Shown here: piece by piece, positions 1 to 5,862 of the stretch
Numbering within the stretch: position 1 is the first letter of the stretch
Layout of the letters: the number at the start of each line of letters is the position of its first letter
Assembly: GCA_018224485.1 (NCBI GenBank)
Contig: JAGTVE010000114.1
Location: 1 to 9,667 of the forward strand
Length of the DNA stretch: 9,667 nucleotides
From: Thioalkalivibrio sp.
Lineage (GTDB): Bacteria; Pseudomonadota; Gammaproteobacteria; Ectothiorhodospirales; Ectothiorhodospiraceae
Direction: 5' to 3'
Program-made: the position numbers and the translations under genes
Notes under the pieces: generated by a model
Told to the model about the DNA's origin: nothing
What the model saw: only the letters and a program-made list of their open reading frames with translations
Database searches by the model: none

Positions 1-250
1 AGGCGCGATGGAGGAGAATCGCGCACGCAAGTCCGGCACACGAAGGCCACTGCAATGGCGGGATGCGCCCCGAAGGGACTTGTCCCTGATCCGAGCGGAA
101 GATCATGGCGCGCCCCGGCAGGGCCTTGCCGATCGAGCCAGCCTCAACACACGACATCTAGATCGAATAGGCGAGCCGCATGCCCAGACCTGACCCGCGA
201 GGGCTCGCCCGTGCACTCCCAACGCGCGTTTTTCGGCACTACACTGGGGC
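1..250. other. Upstream region without a supported gene
   Basis: I see no convincing coding sequence here. Short open frames exist, but they have arginine- and proline-rich shadow composition and no ribosome binding site. A minus-strand frame is open from an ATG at 108 to the window edge; it has no Shine-Dalgarno and no recognisable motif, so it is not called. An inverted repeat (GCGAGCC at 171-177, GGCTCGC at 202-208, 24-nt loop) may be a weak terminator of something upstream, but there is no T-tract. A possible -10 element (TACACT, 240-245) sits 5 nt before the ligase ATG. Confidence 0.5.
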
Positions 251-1348
251 ATGGATCGGCAAACACTCACCGATGCGCTGGCGCAGGATCGGGCGGAGAG
301 TCACCACTTCGAGGGTCTCGAATACGCGCGCATGACCGAGACCGTGAGCGGCCACCCGCGCGGCAGCGTGGTGCTCCCCGGCGGCACGGTGATCCCGGGC
401 TACCCCTCGATTGCGCGCATCCACGCGCTGACCGCCGGACTGCGCCAGCAGTTCCAGGGTCCCTTCTGGGCCGAGGAGAAGGTCGACGGCTACAACGTCC
501 GCGTGGTCTTTCACGAAGGACGCGCCTACGCCTTCAGTCGCGGCGGATTCGTCTGCGCCTTCAGCACCGATCGTCTGCAGGACCTCCTGCCGCCCGGGAT
601 CTTCGAACACGAGCCCGACCTGGTCCTGTGTGCCGAGATCGCCGGTCCGGACAACCCGTACCTCGAGGGCTCGCCACCCTTCGTGACGGAGGACGTGCAG
701 CTGTTCGTCTTCGACATGATGCGCAAGGGCCAGCCCGGCTTCCTGCCGCAGCACGAAAAGATGCGGCTGATCGAGGAACTGGGTCTGCCCGCCACCCGGA
801 TATTCGGCCGGTTTCTGCCCACGGACGCCGCTGTCCTGCGCGATCTGATCCTGCAGCTCGATGGCGAGGGCGCGGAAGGGCTCGTGCTGAAGGCCGAGTT
901 CGGCGATACACGTTCCAAGTATGTCACCGGCCGCTCCAATATCGTCGACATCGGCGTCTGCAGTGGCCAGTTGCTGGACCTGCCCCCGGAGTATTTCACC
1001 AACCGCCTGATGCGCATGGCGATCTTCGCGCACGAGAACCGGCAGCAGGGAGATCCCGATCTGGAACGCAGTCTCGGGCGGGCCTTCCTTGCCGGCCTGG
1101 GACGGGCGGTCGCCGGCAGCCGGGAACACGGCCGGGTGGACCACCGCTACCGCTGCCGCTTTCGGGAGCACCGCAATGCCCTGCACTTCATCGCCCACAT
1201 GGCGGCAACGGGAGGACAGCGCGTGCACATCCTGCCCGACATGCCGCGCGAGGAAGACGGTTACTGGGTGCTCGAATTCGAGCGCGTGTTCGACCGCATG
1301 ACCGGCACGCTTGCAACCGCCTTTTCCGGCGCCATCCAGTTCGATTGA
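251..1348 (+). CDS. RNA ligase, Rnl3 / Pab1020 (archaeal-type) family
   Basis: This is an ATP-dependent RNA ligase of the covalent nucleotidyltransferase superfamily. These enzymes adenylate a lysine, transfer AMP to a 5'-phosphate RNA end and seal it to a 3'-OH; archaeal homologues (Pyrococcus Pab1020, Methanothermobacter MthRnl) are dimers that circularise RNA. Visible motifs are motif I KVDGYN at 77-82 (nucleophile Lys77), motif Ia SRGG at 96-99, motif III AEIAG at 128-132, IIIa FVFD at 152-155, motif IV EGLVLK at 209-214 and motif V around SKYV (Lys223). The conserved N-terminal block (RGSVV...IPGYPSIARI, about 37-57) and a helical C-terminal third are typical of this family and not of DNA ligases. 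The 365-residue length fits the roughly 380-residue family. The ATG lacks a well-spaced Shine-Dalgarno (GGGG lies 1 nt away), so leaderless translation is possible. It converges on the PIN partner gene 24 bp downstream. Confidence 0.9.
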   Translation: MDRQTLTDALAQDRAESHHFEGLEYARMTETVSGHPRGSVVLPGGTVIPGYPSIARIHALTAGLRQQFQGPFWAEEKVDGYNVRVVFHEGRAYAFSRGGFVCAFSTDRLQDLLPPGIFEHEPDLVLCAEIAGPDNPYLEGSPPFVTEDVQLFVFDMMRKGQPGFLPQHEKMRLIEELGLPATRIFGRFLPTDAAVLRDLILQLDGEGAEGLVLKAEFGDTRSKYVTGRSNIVDIGVCSGQLLDLPPEYFTNRLMRMAIFAHENRQQGDPDLERSLGRAFLAGLGRAVAGSREHGRVDHRYRCRFREHRNALHFIAHMAATGGQRVHILPDMPREEDGYWVLEFERVFDRMTGTLATAFSGAIQFD

Positions 1349-1353
1349 TTGCG

Positions 1354-1385
1354 GCCGGCCGCGGTGGTGTGCTCACCCGGCCGGC
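1354..1385. terminator. GC-rich hairpin between convergent RNA ligase and PIN genes
   Basis: GCCGGCCG (1354-1361) pairs with CGGCCGGC (1378-1385). Inside, after one bulged C, GGTG (1363-1366) pairs with CACC (1374-1377), leaving a 7-nt loop. The total is 12 bp, nearly all G-C, and it folds on either strand. It overlaps the last codons and stop of the PIN gene. Neither side has a T-tract, so classic intrinsic termination is uncertain. A 12-bp palindrome (GCGGCCGGCCGC, 1351-1362) overlaps it and could form an alternative fold. Confidence 0.5.
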
Positions 1386-1969
1386 ACGCCTTCCCGTCCG
1401 TCCGCCAGGTTCTCCATCACCCGGCGCAGGTAGTCCGCAGTGATCAGCTTGATCCCCATGCGGTTGCCCAGCTTGCGCATGCCCTCGTCGGCACTCGCGA
1501 GTTCGGCGTCCAGCTCCAGGGCCAGCAACACCGCGTCCACGTCTTCCCGGGAGTCGACCAGCCCCTTGCGCATCGCCTCGCGAAAGCGTTCCCGGAGCTG
1601 GGTGATCAGTTCCGGCGGCATGTCGGTGGCGGCTCCGGCACGCTTGGTATGCTCCTCCGCGATGCGCAGGCCACGGTCGATACGGCGTCGCACCTCGTCA
1701 ATAAACTCGTAGAGCACGTCACTGGGAATCGTCAGCGAGAAGCGCCGCGGCGACCGGATCCAGACCACGGTCTCGAAATCGGCCGCCAGTTCCTCCAGAT
1801 CGCGCATCGTCCGGAACTCCTCATACACCGACAGCGGCATGTAGAACTCCGCTGGGCAGTCCCGGGCGAGCTGCAGGAAGGTGCGCAGCCCGTCGCGGGG
1901 ATCGTCGCCGAACTGGGCGAAGACATGGGGGTTGGTGAAGATGCTGGTATCGAGTACAAAGCGGCGCAT
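1373..1969 (-). CDS. PIN-domain RNA ligase partner protein
   Basis: This 198-residue protein matches the 'RNA ligase partner' family, a PIN-domain group found next to Pab1020-type RNA ligases in archaea and some bacteria. PIN domains are Mg2+/Mn2+-dependent ribonucleases. The expected acidic residues are visible: Asp7 in FVLDTS at the N-terminus, Glu50/Glu51 in SVYEEF, Asp143 and Asp145 in SREDVDAVLLALE, and Asp161 in LASADEG. The central segment (about 75-135) is longer than in VapC toxins. No antitoxin gene is adjacent, which argues against a toxin-antitoxin module. The start is supported by AGGA (1977-1980 on the reverse strand), 7 nt before the ATG. The gene converges on the RNA ligase and the two 3' ends share a strong hairpin. 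Family membership is recognised from sequence; nuclease activity and its RNA target are inferred. Confidence 0.88.
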   Translation of the reverse strand: MRRFVLDTSIFTNPHVFAQFGDDPRDGLRTFLQLARDCPAEFYMPLSVYEEFRTMRDLEELAADFETVVWIRSPRRFSLTIPSDVLYEFIDEVRRRIDRGLRIAEEHTKRAGAATDMPPELITQLRERFREAMRKGLVDSREDVDAVLLALELDAELASADEGMRKLGNRMGIKLITADYLRRVMENLADGREGVPAG

Positions 1970-2010
1970 GGCGGGTTCCTGCCTTGACCTGCAGGACTGC
2001 CATCATGGTG

Positions 2011-2030
2011 GGACCCGTCCGGACCCGTCA
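2011..2030. repeat. Tandem 10-bp direct repeat in divergent spacer
   Basis: GGACCCGTCC (2011-2020) is followed directly by GGACCCGTCA (2021-2030), identical in nine of ten positions. It lies in the noncoding spacer between the PIN gene and the methyltransferase. A 10-bp period is about one helical turn, so both copies face the same side of the DNA, as expected for a side-by-side regulator site. No known operator consensus is recognised. Confidence 0.4.
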
Positions 2031-2076
2031 ACCGGCGCTCGGCCGCTCCGGGGCAACCCCTCGGGAAGATCGTTGT

Positions 2077-2102
2077 CCATCAATGCACAGGCATTGACAT
2101 GG
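2077..2102 (+). promoter_or_regulatory. Leader hairpin upstream of methyltransferase gene
   Basis: TCAATGC (2080-2086), loop ACAG, GCATTGA (2091-2097) form a perfect 7-bp stem. CCA (2077-2079) and TGG (2100-2102) can extend it across a 2-nt bulge. The extension reaches into the GGAGG ribosome binding site at 2101-2105. It could therefore modulate translation start, or as DNA serve as a dyad operator. Confidence 0.4.
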
Positions 2103-2105
2103 AGG
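2101..2105 (+). promoter_or_regulatory. Shine-Dalgarno deciding the methyltransferase start
   Basis: GGAGG lies 5 nt before the ATG at 2111. The earlier in-frame ATG at 2099 overlaps this motif and has no Shine-Dalgarno of its own, so 2111 is the better start. Confidence 0.7.
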
Positions 2106-2110
2106 CTTGC

Positions 2111-2707
2111 ATGCGCGGGATCGAGCACATCCCCTGGCTGTACGACGCACTGATGGGCGTGATGGACATCACCGGTTTCCGGCGCTGGCGTCACAAGCTG
2201 GTTGGCCGGGCGGACAGCCCGACACTGGAGGTGGGCTGCGGAACCGGACGCAACCTCCCGCTGTACCCTGCCGGTACCGACGTGGTCGCAATCGATCCCG
2301 ACCTCGGCGCATTGCGCCGGGCTCGCCGCCGGGCGCCGAGCGCATTGCTCGTCGTGGCGCGTGCCGAGGCCCTGCCCTTTCGCGAGCAGAGCTTTCCCGT
2401 GGTAGTCAGCGGACTGGTCTTCTGCAGCGTGCAGGACCCGGATCAGGGCCTGGCCGAGATCCGCAGGGTGCTGCACCCCTCGGGGCAGTTGCGCATGATC
2501 GAGCACGTCCGCCACCACCACCCCGCGCTGGCGCGGATGCAGGACGGCGTGCAGCCCGCGTGGACCTGGTTCACCGGCGGCTGTCACCCGAACCGGGACA
2601 CCGAATCCGCGGTGGAACGTGCAGGGTTCTCGTTCGACCCCGAGGATCGGGTGGCCAGGGGCGTGATGCGTCGCTTCTCGGCCCGGATCCGGCCGGAAGA
2701 GCCCTGA
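2111..2707 (+). CDS. Class I SAM-dependent methyltransferase, METTL7/TMT1-like
   Basis: This protein of about 198 residues has a Rossmann-type SAM methyltransferase fold. Motif I is LEVGCGTGRNLPLYP near residues 40-54, followed by the acidic ribose-binding Asp in VVAIDPD. Motif II is AEALPF, then the core strand LVFCSVQDP, and LAEIRRVLHPSGQLRMIEHV, which is the usual post-I/II pattern. The GRNLPLYP, LVFCSV, EHV and GGCHPNRDT segments resemble the METTL7/TMT1 group, whose animal members methylate thiols including H2S. Bacterial relatives are often annotated UbiE-like, so a thiol or sulfide substrate is only inferred. The start at 2111 is chosen from the GGAGG motif; using 2099 would add four residues. 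The gene converges on the exported-protein gene with a 10-bp gap. No metabolic context fixes its substrate. Confidence 0.82.
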   Translation: MRGIEHIPWLYDALMGVMDITGFRRWRHKLVGRADSPTLEVGCGTGRNLPLYPAGTDVVAIDPDLGALRRARRRAPSALLVVARAEALPFREQSFPVVVSGLVFCSVQDPDQGLAEIRRVLHPSGQLRMIEHVRHHHPALARMQDGVQPAWTWFTGGCHPNRDTESAVERAGFSFDPEDRVARGVMRRFSARIRPEEP

Positions 2708-2713
2708 GAGGGC
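2701..2713. terminator. Small stem-loop between convergent genes
   Basis: GCCCT (2701-2705), loop GAG, AGGGC (2709-2713) form a 5-bp G-C-rich stem at the methyltransferase stop codon. It fills the 10-bp gap to the opposing gene. There is no T-tract, so it is at best a weak bidirectional terminator. Confidence 0.25.
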
Positions 2714-2717
2714 GCCG

Positions 2718-4568
2718 CTACTGGCCCCCTCCCATCAACAGCGGGGCGATGTCCGTGCCATTGACCAGCAATTCGCCCCGACTGCTGGCCTCGACCCTCA
2801 GGTAGTGGATCACCTCGCCTTCCGGACCGCTGCTTTCCTCCGCGGCGAGCTTCAGGATCGTAGCAATGCCCACGATCTGCTGCCGCATCGCCTCGGAGGC
2901 GCTGAAGGCAAGCGCATACTCGATCAGGGCGTCGAGATTCCGGATCTCCAGGTCACTGCGGCCGCGCAGCGCGTCTGGATCACCGCCATCGTCGTCTTCC
3001 ACGTGCATATTCCCGCTCACACGAAGCCCCGCGATCGGCAGATCGATCACGATCGCGTTGACGTCCAGACGGGTACGATTCTCGAGCATCGCGCGAAAGA
3101 CGTCGCCAGGTTCCACTTCCAGTTCCGCGCCGCCATGGTCCATGACAGCGCCGGTCGGCAGTCCGGAGGCCTCGAGATCCAGCACCACCTCGCGCGGAAT
3201 GAATTCAGGGGGAATCGGCAGGAGGCCCGTCGAAAGGTCTGAAAGGCCGCGCTGGTGATAACTCAGCGCCAGCCCCGGTGCCTGCGTATCGAGTTCGAGC
3301 AGGCTCAGACCGAACTCCAGCAGCTCGAGGCCGTAGATCGCCGCTTCCGGACCCTCCGCTCCCACGCGGCCACCGATGCCGTTGAGCGATGCCCCGAGCA
3401 CGATGCTGCCGAGACCCTCCTCCGACAGCCCGATCAGGTCTTCCGCGGGGAGCTCGTCGGCCGTCAGCGACAGCAGACCCATCTGAAGCAGGATGTCGGG
3501 GGCGATGCGGTCGAGCCGCAGATCAACGGTGAAGGTCTCGAGGCCGTGGGCACCGTCGCCATCGGCGAAATGCCAGTCACGACCCTGCAGACCAACCCGG
3601 AAGTCGCGTTCCCGCGCGCCCTCCGCGCTGGGTGCGAAACCGGATTCCAGCCGTACCGCGCCCAGGCTGAGCCATGCCGGGTCGCCGGGCTCTCCGGCGC
3701 CCAGGTCGACGATCTCCATCGTCGTTTCGAAGCCGCCGAGCGCGGCCAGCGCCTCGGTCAGCAGCGCTTTTGGATCACGCTCCGTCAGCCTCTCCGGATC
3801 CGCGGCCAGGTCCGCGATCGCGGAGAGCGCGACGAGATCGACGTCCCGGTACTCGGCCCCGATGCGCAGGTTGCCCAGCCCGGCCATGACCTCGCCCGCC
3901 GAATCCTCCAGCAGCGCCCGGTCCACGGTCACCGCCAGCGGTCCCGAAACCACCCCCGGTTCGGATTCCGCCAGTTGCAGTTCCAGCCACAGCCGGTCGG
4001 CTTGGATCCTGCCTGGGGCTCCCTCGAGGTCGCCGGTCTGCTCCATGCTGTCCCGCTCCGCCCCGATCGCGTCCGCATCGAACGTCAGGGAAAGACCGCC
4101 AAGCCGCAGGTCCGCGGTGAGCATGGTCCCGAGGTCCTGGGCCCACAGCCCGCTCAGGGCCCGCTCGTCGATTTCGAGGACGCCCAGCGTGTTCCGGTGA
4201 CCGTCGCGCAGTCTCATTTCGCCAGGAATCTCCCATTCCGTCGCCCAGCGTCCCTCCGCCACCGGACGCAGGATCGCGATCAGGGTGCCCAACTCCAACA
4301 CGGCGACGTCCGGCACCCCCTCCTCCCGGGAAGGATCCCGCAATGCCAGTGAGTCCATCACCATGCGCAGCGATCCGTCGGAGCGCTCGACGATATCGAG
4401 CTCGCCCTCCATCCACAGCGGCGAATCGGGCGCCGCCAGGACCTCCAGCCAGGCGTCGCGCACCGACTCCGCCCGTTCGGAGAGCGCGGCCGCCGCCCCC
4501 GCATGCAGGAACCCCCAGATGAACACGGCCGCCAGTGCCGTCCTGCCCAGCATTCGCGTGATCGTCAT
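2718..4568 (-). CDS. Exported acidic protein of unknown function, possibly DUF2125/YdgA-like
   Basis: This 616-residue protein has a Sec-type signal peptide: Arg5 and Arg9, a hydrophobic core from about 10 to 24, and Ala-rich cleavage near 25-28. It should act in the periplasm or outer envelope. No later membrane segment is evident. The rest is a long series of alternating beta-strand-like stretches (for example MVMDSLALRD and LSLTFDADAI), ending in NLDALIEYALAF, HYLRVEASSRGELLVNG and LLMGGGQ. That architecture and the NG-x-D ending resemble proteobacterial DUF2125 or YdgA/DUF945 proteins, but I cannot confirm a match. I see no cysteine and only two lysines in the translation, with many Asp and Glu, as in salt-adapted exported proteins. 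The start at 4568 is chosen because GGAGAGAG precedes that ATG; an upstream in-frame GTG (4595) and ATG (4583) lack a good ribosome binding site. No operon partner is visible. Confidence 0.72.
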   Translation of the reverse strand: MTITRMLGRTALAAVFIWGFLHAGAAAALSERAESVRDAWLEVLAAPDSPLWMEGELDIVERSDGSLRMVMDSLALRDPSREEGVPDVAVLELGTLIAILRPVAEGRWATEWEIPGEMRLRDGHRNTLGVLEIDERALSGLWAQDLGTMLTADLRLGGLSLTFDADAIGAERDSMEQTGDLEGAPGRIQADRLWLELQLAESEPGVVSGPLAVTVDRALLEDSAGEVMAGLGNLRIGAEYRDVDLVALSAIADLAADPERLTERDPKALLTEALAALGGFETTMEIVDLGAGEPGDPAWLSLGAVRLESGFAPSAEGARERDFRVGLQGRDWHFADGDGAHGLETFTVDLRLDRIAPDILLQMGLLSLTADELPAEDLIGLSEEGLGSIVLGASLNGIGGRVGAEGPEAAIYGLELLEFGLSLLELDTQAPGLALSYHQRGLSDLSTGLLPIPPEFIPREVVLDLEASGLPTGAVMDHGGAELEVEPGDVFRAMLENRTRLDVNAIVIDLPIAGLRVSGNMHVEDDDGGDPDALRGRSDLEIRNLDALIEYALAFSASEAMRQQIVGIATILKLAAEESSGPEGEVIHYLRVEASSRGELLVNGTDIAPLLMGGGQ

Positions 4569-4892
4569 TCGTTCTCTCTCCATTTGCGTGGCCACAGAGG
4601 GCGGGCAGCCTTTTGTCTGGCGATCCAGGCGGAAGGATCCGCATGCGTGTCCTCACACCCATCGTTTTCCTGTCACTGTACCCCGAACCGCGCGCTCGGC
4701 GCCCTCCCTCTCTCCGCGCACGACGGCTCCATCGGTCTCGGGTTGCGCCTCCCGAGGCTGGCAACAGGGGCGCAGACCGGGATCTCGCAATTACAAGGGC
4801 CGGCGACGAAGACCCCCGCGGTGATTGCCCGGATGCAGCCTTTCGCCTACATTGGCTCGTCCCTCAGTATCCGCTGATATAGCGAAAAAACG
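4569..4892. other. Divergent intergenic region, no gene seen
   Basis: This spacer of 324 bp separates the exported-protein gene (leftward) from the sodium channel gene (rightward). Its open frames have shadow-type composition and no ribosome binding site. A small stem (GCGGA 4629-4633, AGGA loop, TCCGC 4638-4642) is present. The region must contain both promoters, but only the channel side shows a plausible element (4875-4883). Confidence 0.5.
4875..4883 (+). promoter_or_regulatory. Candidate extended -10 promoter of the channel gene
   Basis: TGATATAGC fits TGnTATAAT with four of six hexamer matches (TATAGC). The predicted start would be about 4890, leaving at most a few bases before the ATG at 4893. 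That agrees with the absence of any Shine-Dalgarno; only an A-rich AAAAAA tract precedes the ATG. A TTGGCT at 4852-4857 is 20 bp from the hexamer, too far for a standard -35. Confidence 0.3.
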
Positions 4893-5744
4893 ATGAGAGA
4901 GTTCACCGGTGCCCTGCGCCTGCGCCTGACCCGCGTGGTCGAAGCGCACCTGACCCAGCGCCTGATCATTGGGTTGATCCTGTTGAACGCCCTGACCCTG
5001 GGGCTCGAGACCTTCGACGCGGTGATGGCATCCTTCGCCGGGCCGGTGATCCGCGTTGCCGACACGCTCATCCTCACGGTCTTCACCGTGGAGGTGCTGG
5101 CCAAGATGATCGCCTACGGAGGGCGGTTCTGGCGCAATCCCTGGCACGTGTTCGACTTCTTCGTGGTGGGCATCGCGCTGATCCCCGGCACCGGTCCCTT
5201 CTCGGTGCTGCGGGTCCTCCGCCTGCTGCGCCTGGTCTCGATGGTGCCGAAGCTGCGCTTCATCGTCGAGGCCCTGTTGCGCGCGATTCCCGGCATCGCC
5301 TCGATCCTCGCTCTGCTGCTGCTGGTCTTTTACGTCTTCGCGATCATCGCCACCGGACTGTTCCGGGAAAGCCATCCCGAATGGTTCGGCTCGCTGGGCG
5401 CGTCGATGTATACCCTGTTCCAGGTGATGACGCTGGAGAGCTGGTCGATGGGCATCTCGCGCCCGGTGATGGAAGAACACCCTTGGGCCTGGGCCTTCTT
5501 CGTTCCCTTCATCCTGATCGCAACCTTCACCGTGCTGAACCTGTTCATCGCGATCATCGTCGACGCCATGCAGCGAATGCACGAACACCAGGTCGCGGTG
5601 GAGGAAAAGACCATCAGCACGGTGGTGCACGAGGAAAACGCGAGCCTGCACTCCGAGCTCGCCGCGCTGAGCGAGCAGACGCAGATACTGCAGGAACGCC
5701 TGACCCGCATGCAGGCGCTGCTGGAGAAACGGCAGAAGGGTTGA
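4893..5744 (+). CDS. Bacterial voltage-gated sodium channel (NaChBac/BacNav family)
   Basis: This 283-residue single-domain, six-helix cation channel subunit assembles as a tetramer in the inner membrane. Visible parts are S1 about 23-40, S2 about 54-74 (with Glu67 and Lys71), S3 about 84-98 with Asp88, a very short loop, S4 about 103-118 with arginines 107, 110 and 113, the S4-S5 linker to Pro133, S5 about 134-156, the pore helix from about 168, selectivity filter TLESWS at 180-185, and S6 about 198-226 with Asn216. Glu182 in LESWS is the sodium-selective ring known in NaChBac, NavAb and NavAe1. The C-terminus (about 236-280) shows heptad-like spacing expected of the tetrameric coiled coil. 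Aligned on the following S-x-V-P motif, the first S4 arginine position is Ser104. The likely role is Na+ entry linked to motility, pH or salt homeostasis, by analogy. It converges on the deacetylase gene. Confidence 0.93.
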   Translation: MREFTGALRLRLTRVVEAHLTQRLIIGLILLNALTLGLETFDAVMASFAGPVIRVADTLILTVFTVEVLAKMIAYGGRFWRNPWHVFDFFVVGIALIPGTGPFSVLRVLRLLRLVSMVPKLRFIVEALLRAIPGIASILALLLLVFYVFAIIATGLFRESHPEWFGSLGASMYTLFQVMTLESWSMGISRPVMEEHPWAWAFFVPFILIATFTVLNLFIAIIVDAMQRMHEHQVAVEEKTISTVVHEENASLHSELAALSEQTQILQERLTRMQALLEKRQKG

Positions 5745-5811
5745 GCCTCGTCCGTCACCGGGAAGCCAGGTGCAGCGCCGCAGGAGGCCAGCCCCTAGCG
5801 GGCCATGCGGA

Positions 5812-5835
5812 GAGGCCTCGCCTCCCACGGAGGCC
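5812..5835. terminator. GC hairpins between convergent channel and deacetylase genes
   Basis: GCCTCC (5820-5825), loop CAC, GGAGGC (5829-5834) form a 6-bp stem. Alternatively GGCCTC (5814-5819) pairs with GAGGCC (5830-5835) around a 10-nt loop. The hairpins lie in the 118-bp gap (5745-5862) between two converging genes and could act as a bidirectional terminator. There is no T-tract on either side. The rest of the gap is GC-rich and shows no gene. Confidence 0.4.
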
Positions 5836-5862
5836 GGGGGGAATACCGTCGGGGGCGGCGGG

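Noticed and set aside
1..108. Possible 5' part of a minus-strand gene starting at 108 and leaving the window
   Set aside because: Open but with no Shine-Dalgarno and no recognisable motif; too short to support.
55..1443. Long plus-strand frame (462 codons) and an antisense frame (239-1228) over the RNA ligase
   Set aside because: Both have low-complexity Arg/Pro/Gly or His/Gln composition and no motifs; the ligase frame carries all nucleotidyltransferase motifs in order.
1373..1969. PIN protein as a VapC toxin of a toxin-antitoxin pair
   Set aside because: No small antitoxin gene lies next to it, and its length and central insertion match the RNA ligase partner family rather than VapC.
2094..2099. 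Perfect TTGACA, a consensus -35 box, before the methyltransferase
   Set aside because: A -10 would fall at about 2117-2122 inside the gene and reads GGGATC; the TTGACA is part of the hairpin arm.
3255..4352. Plus-strand frame of 365 codons, and another minus-strand frame at 3775-4764, over the exported-protein gene
   Set aside because: Arg/Gln/His- or Gly/Arg-rich shadow translations; the chosen frame has a signal peptide and a good ribosome binding site.
4791..5828. Antisense frame of 345 codons over the sodium channel
   Set aside because: His/Gln/Gly-rich shadow; the plus strand encodes an unmistakable channel.
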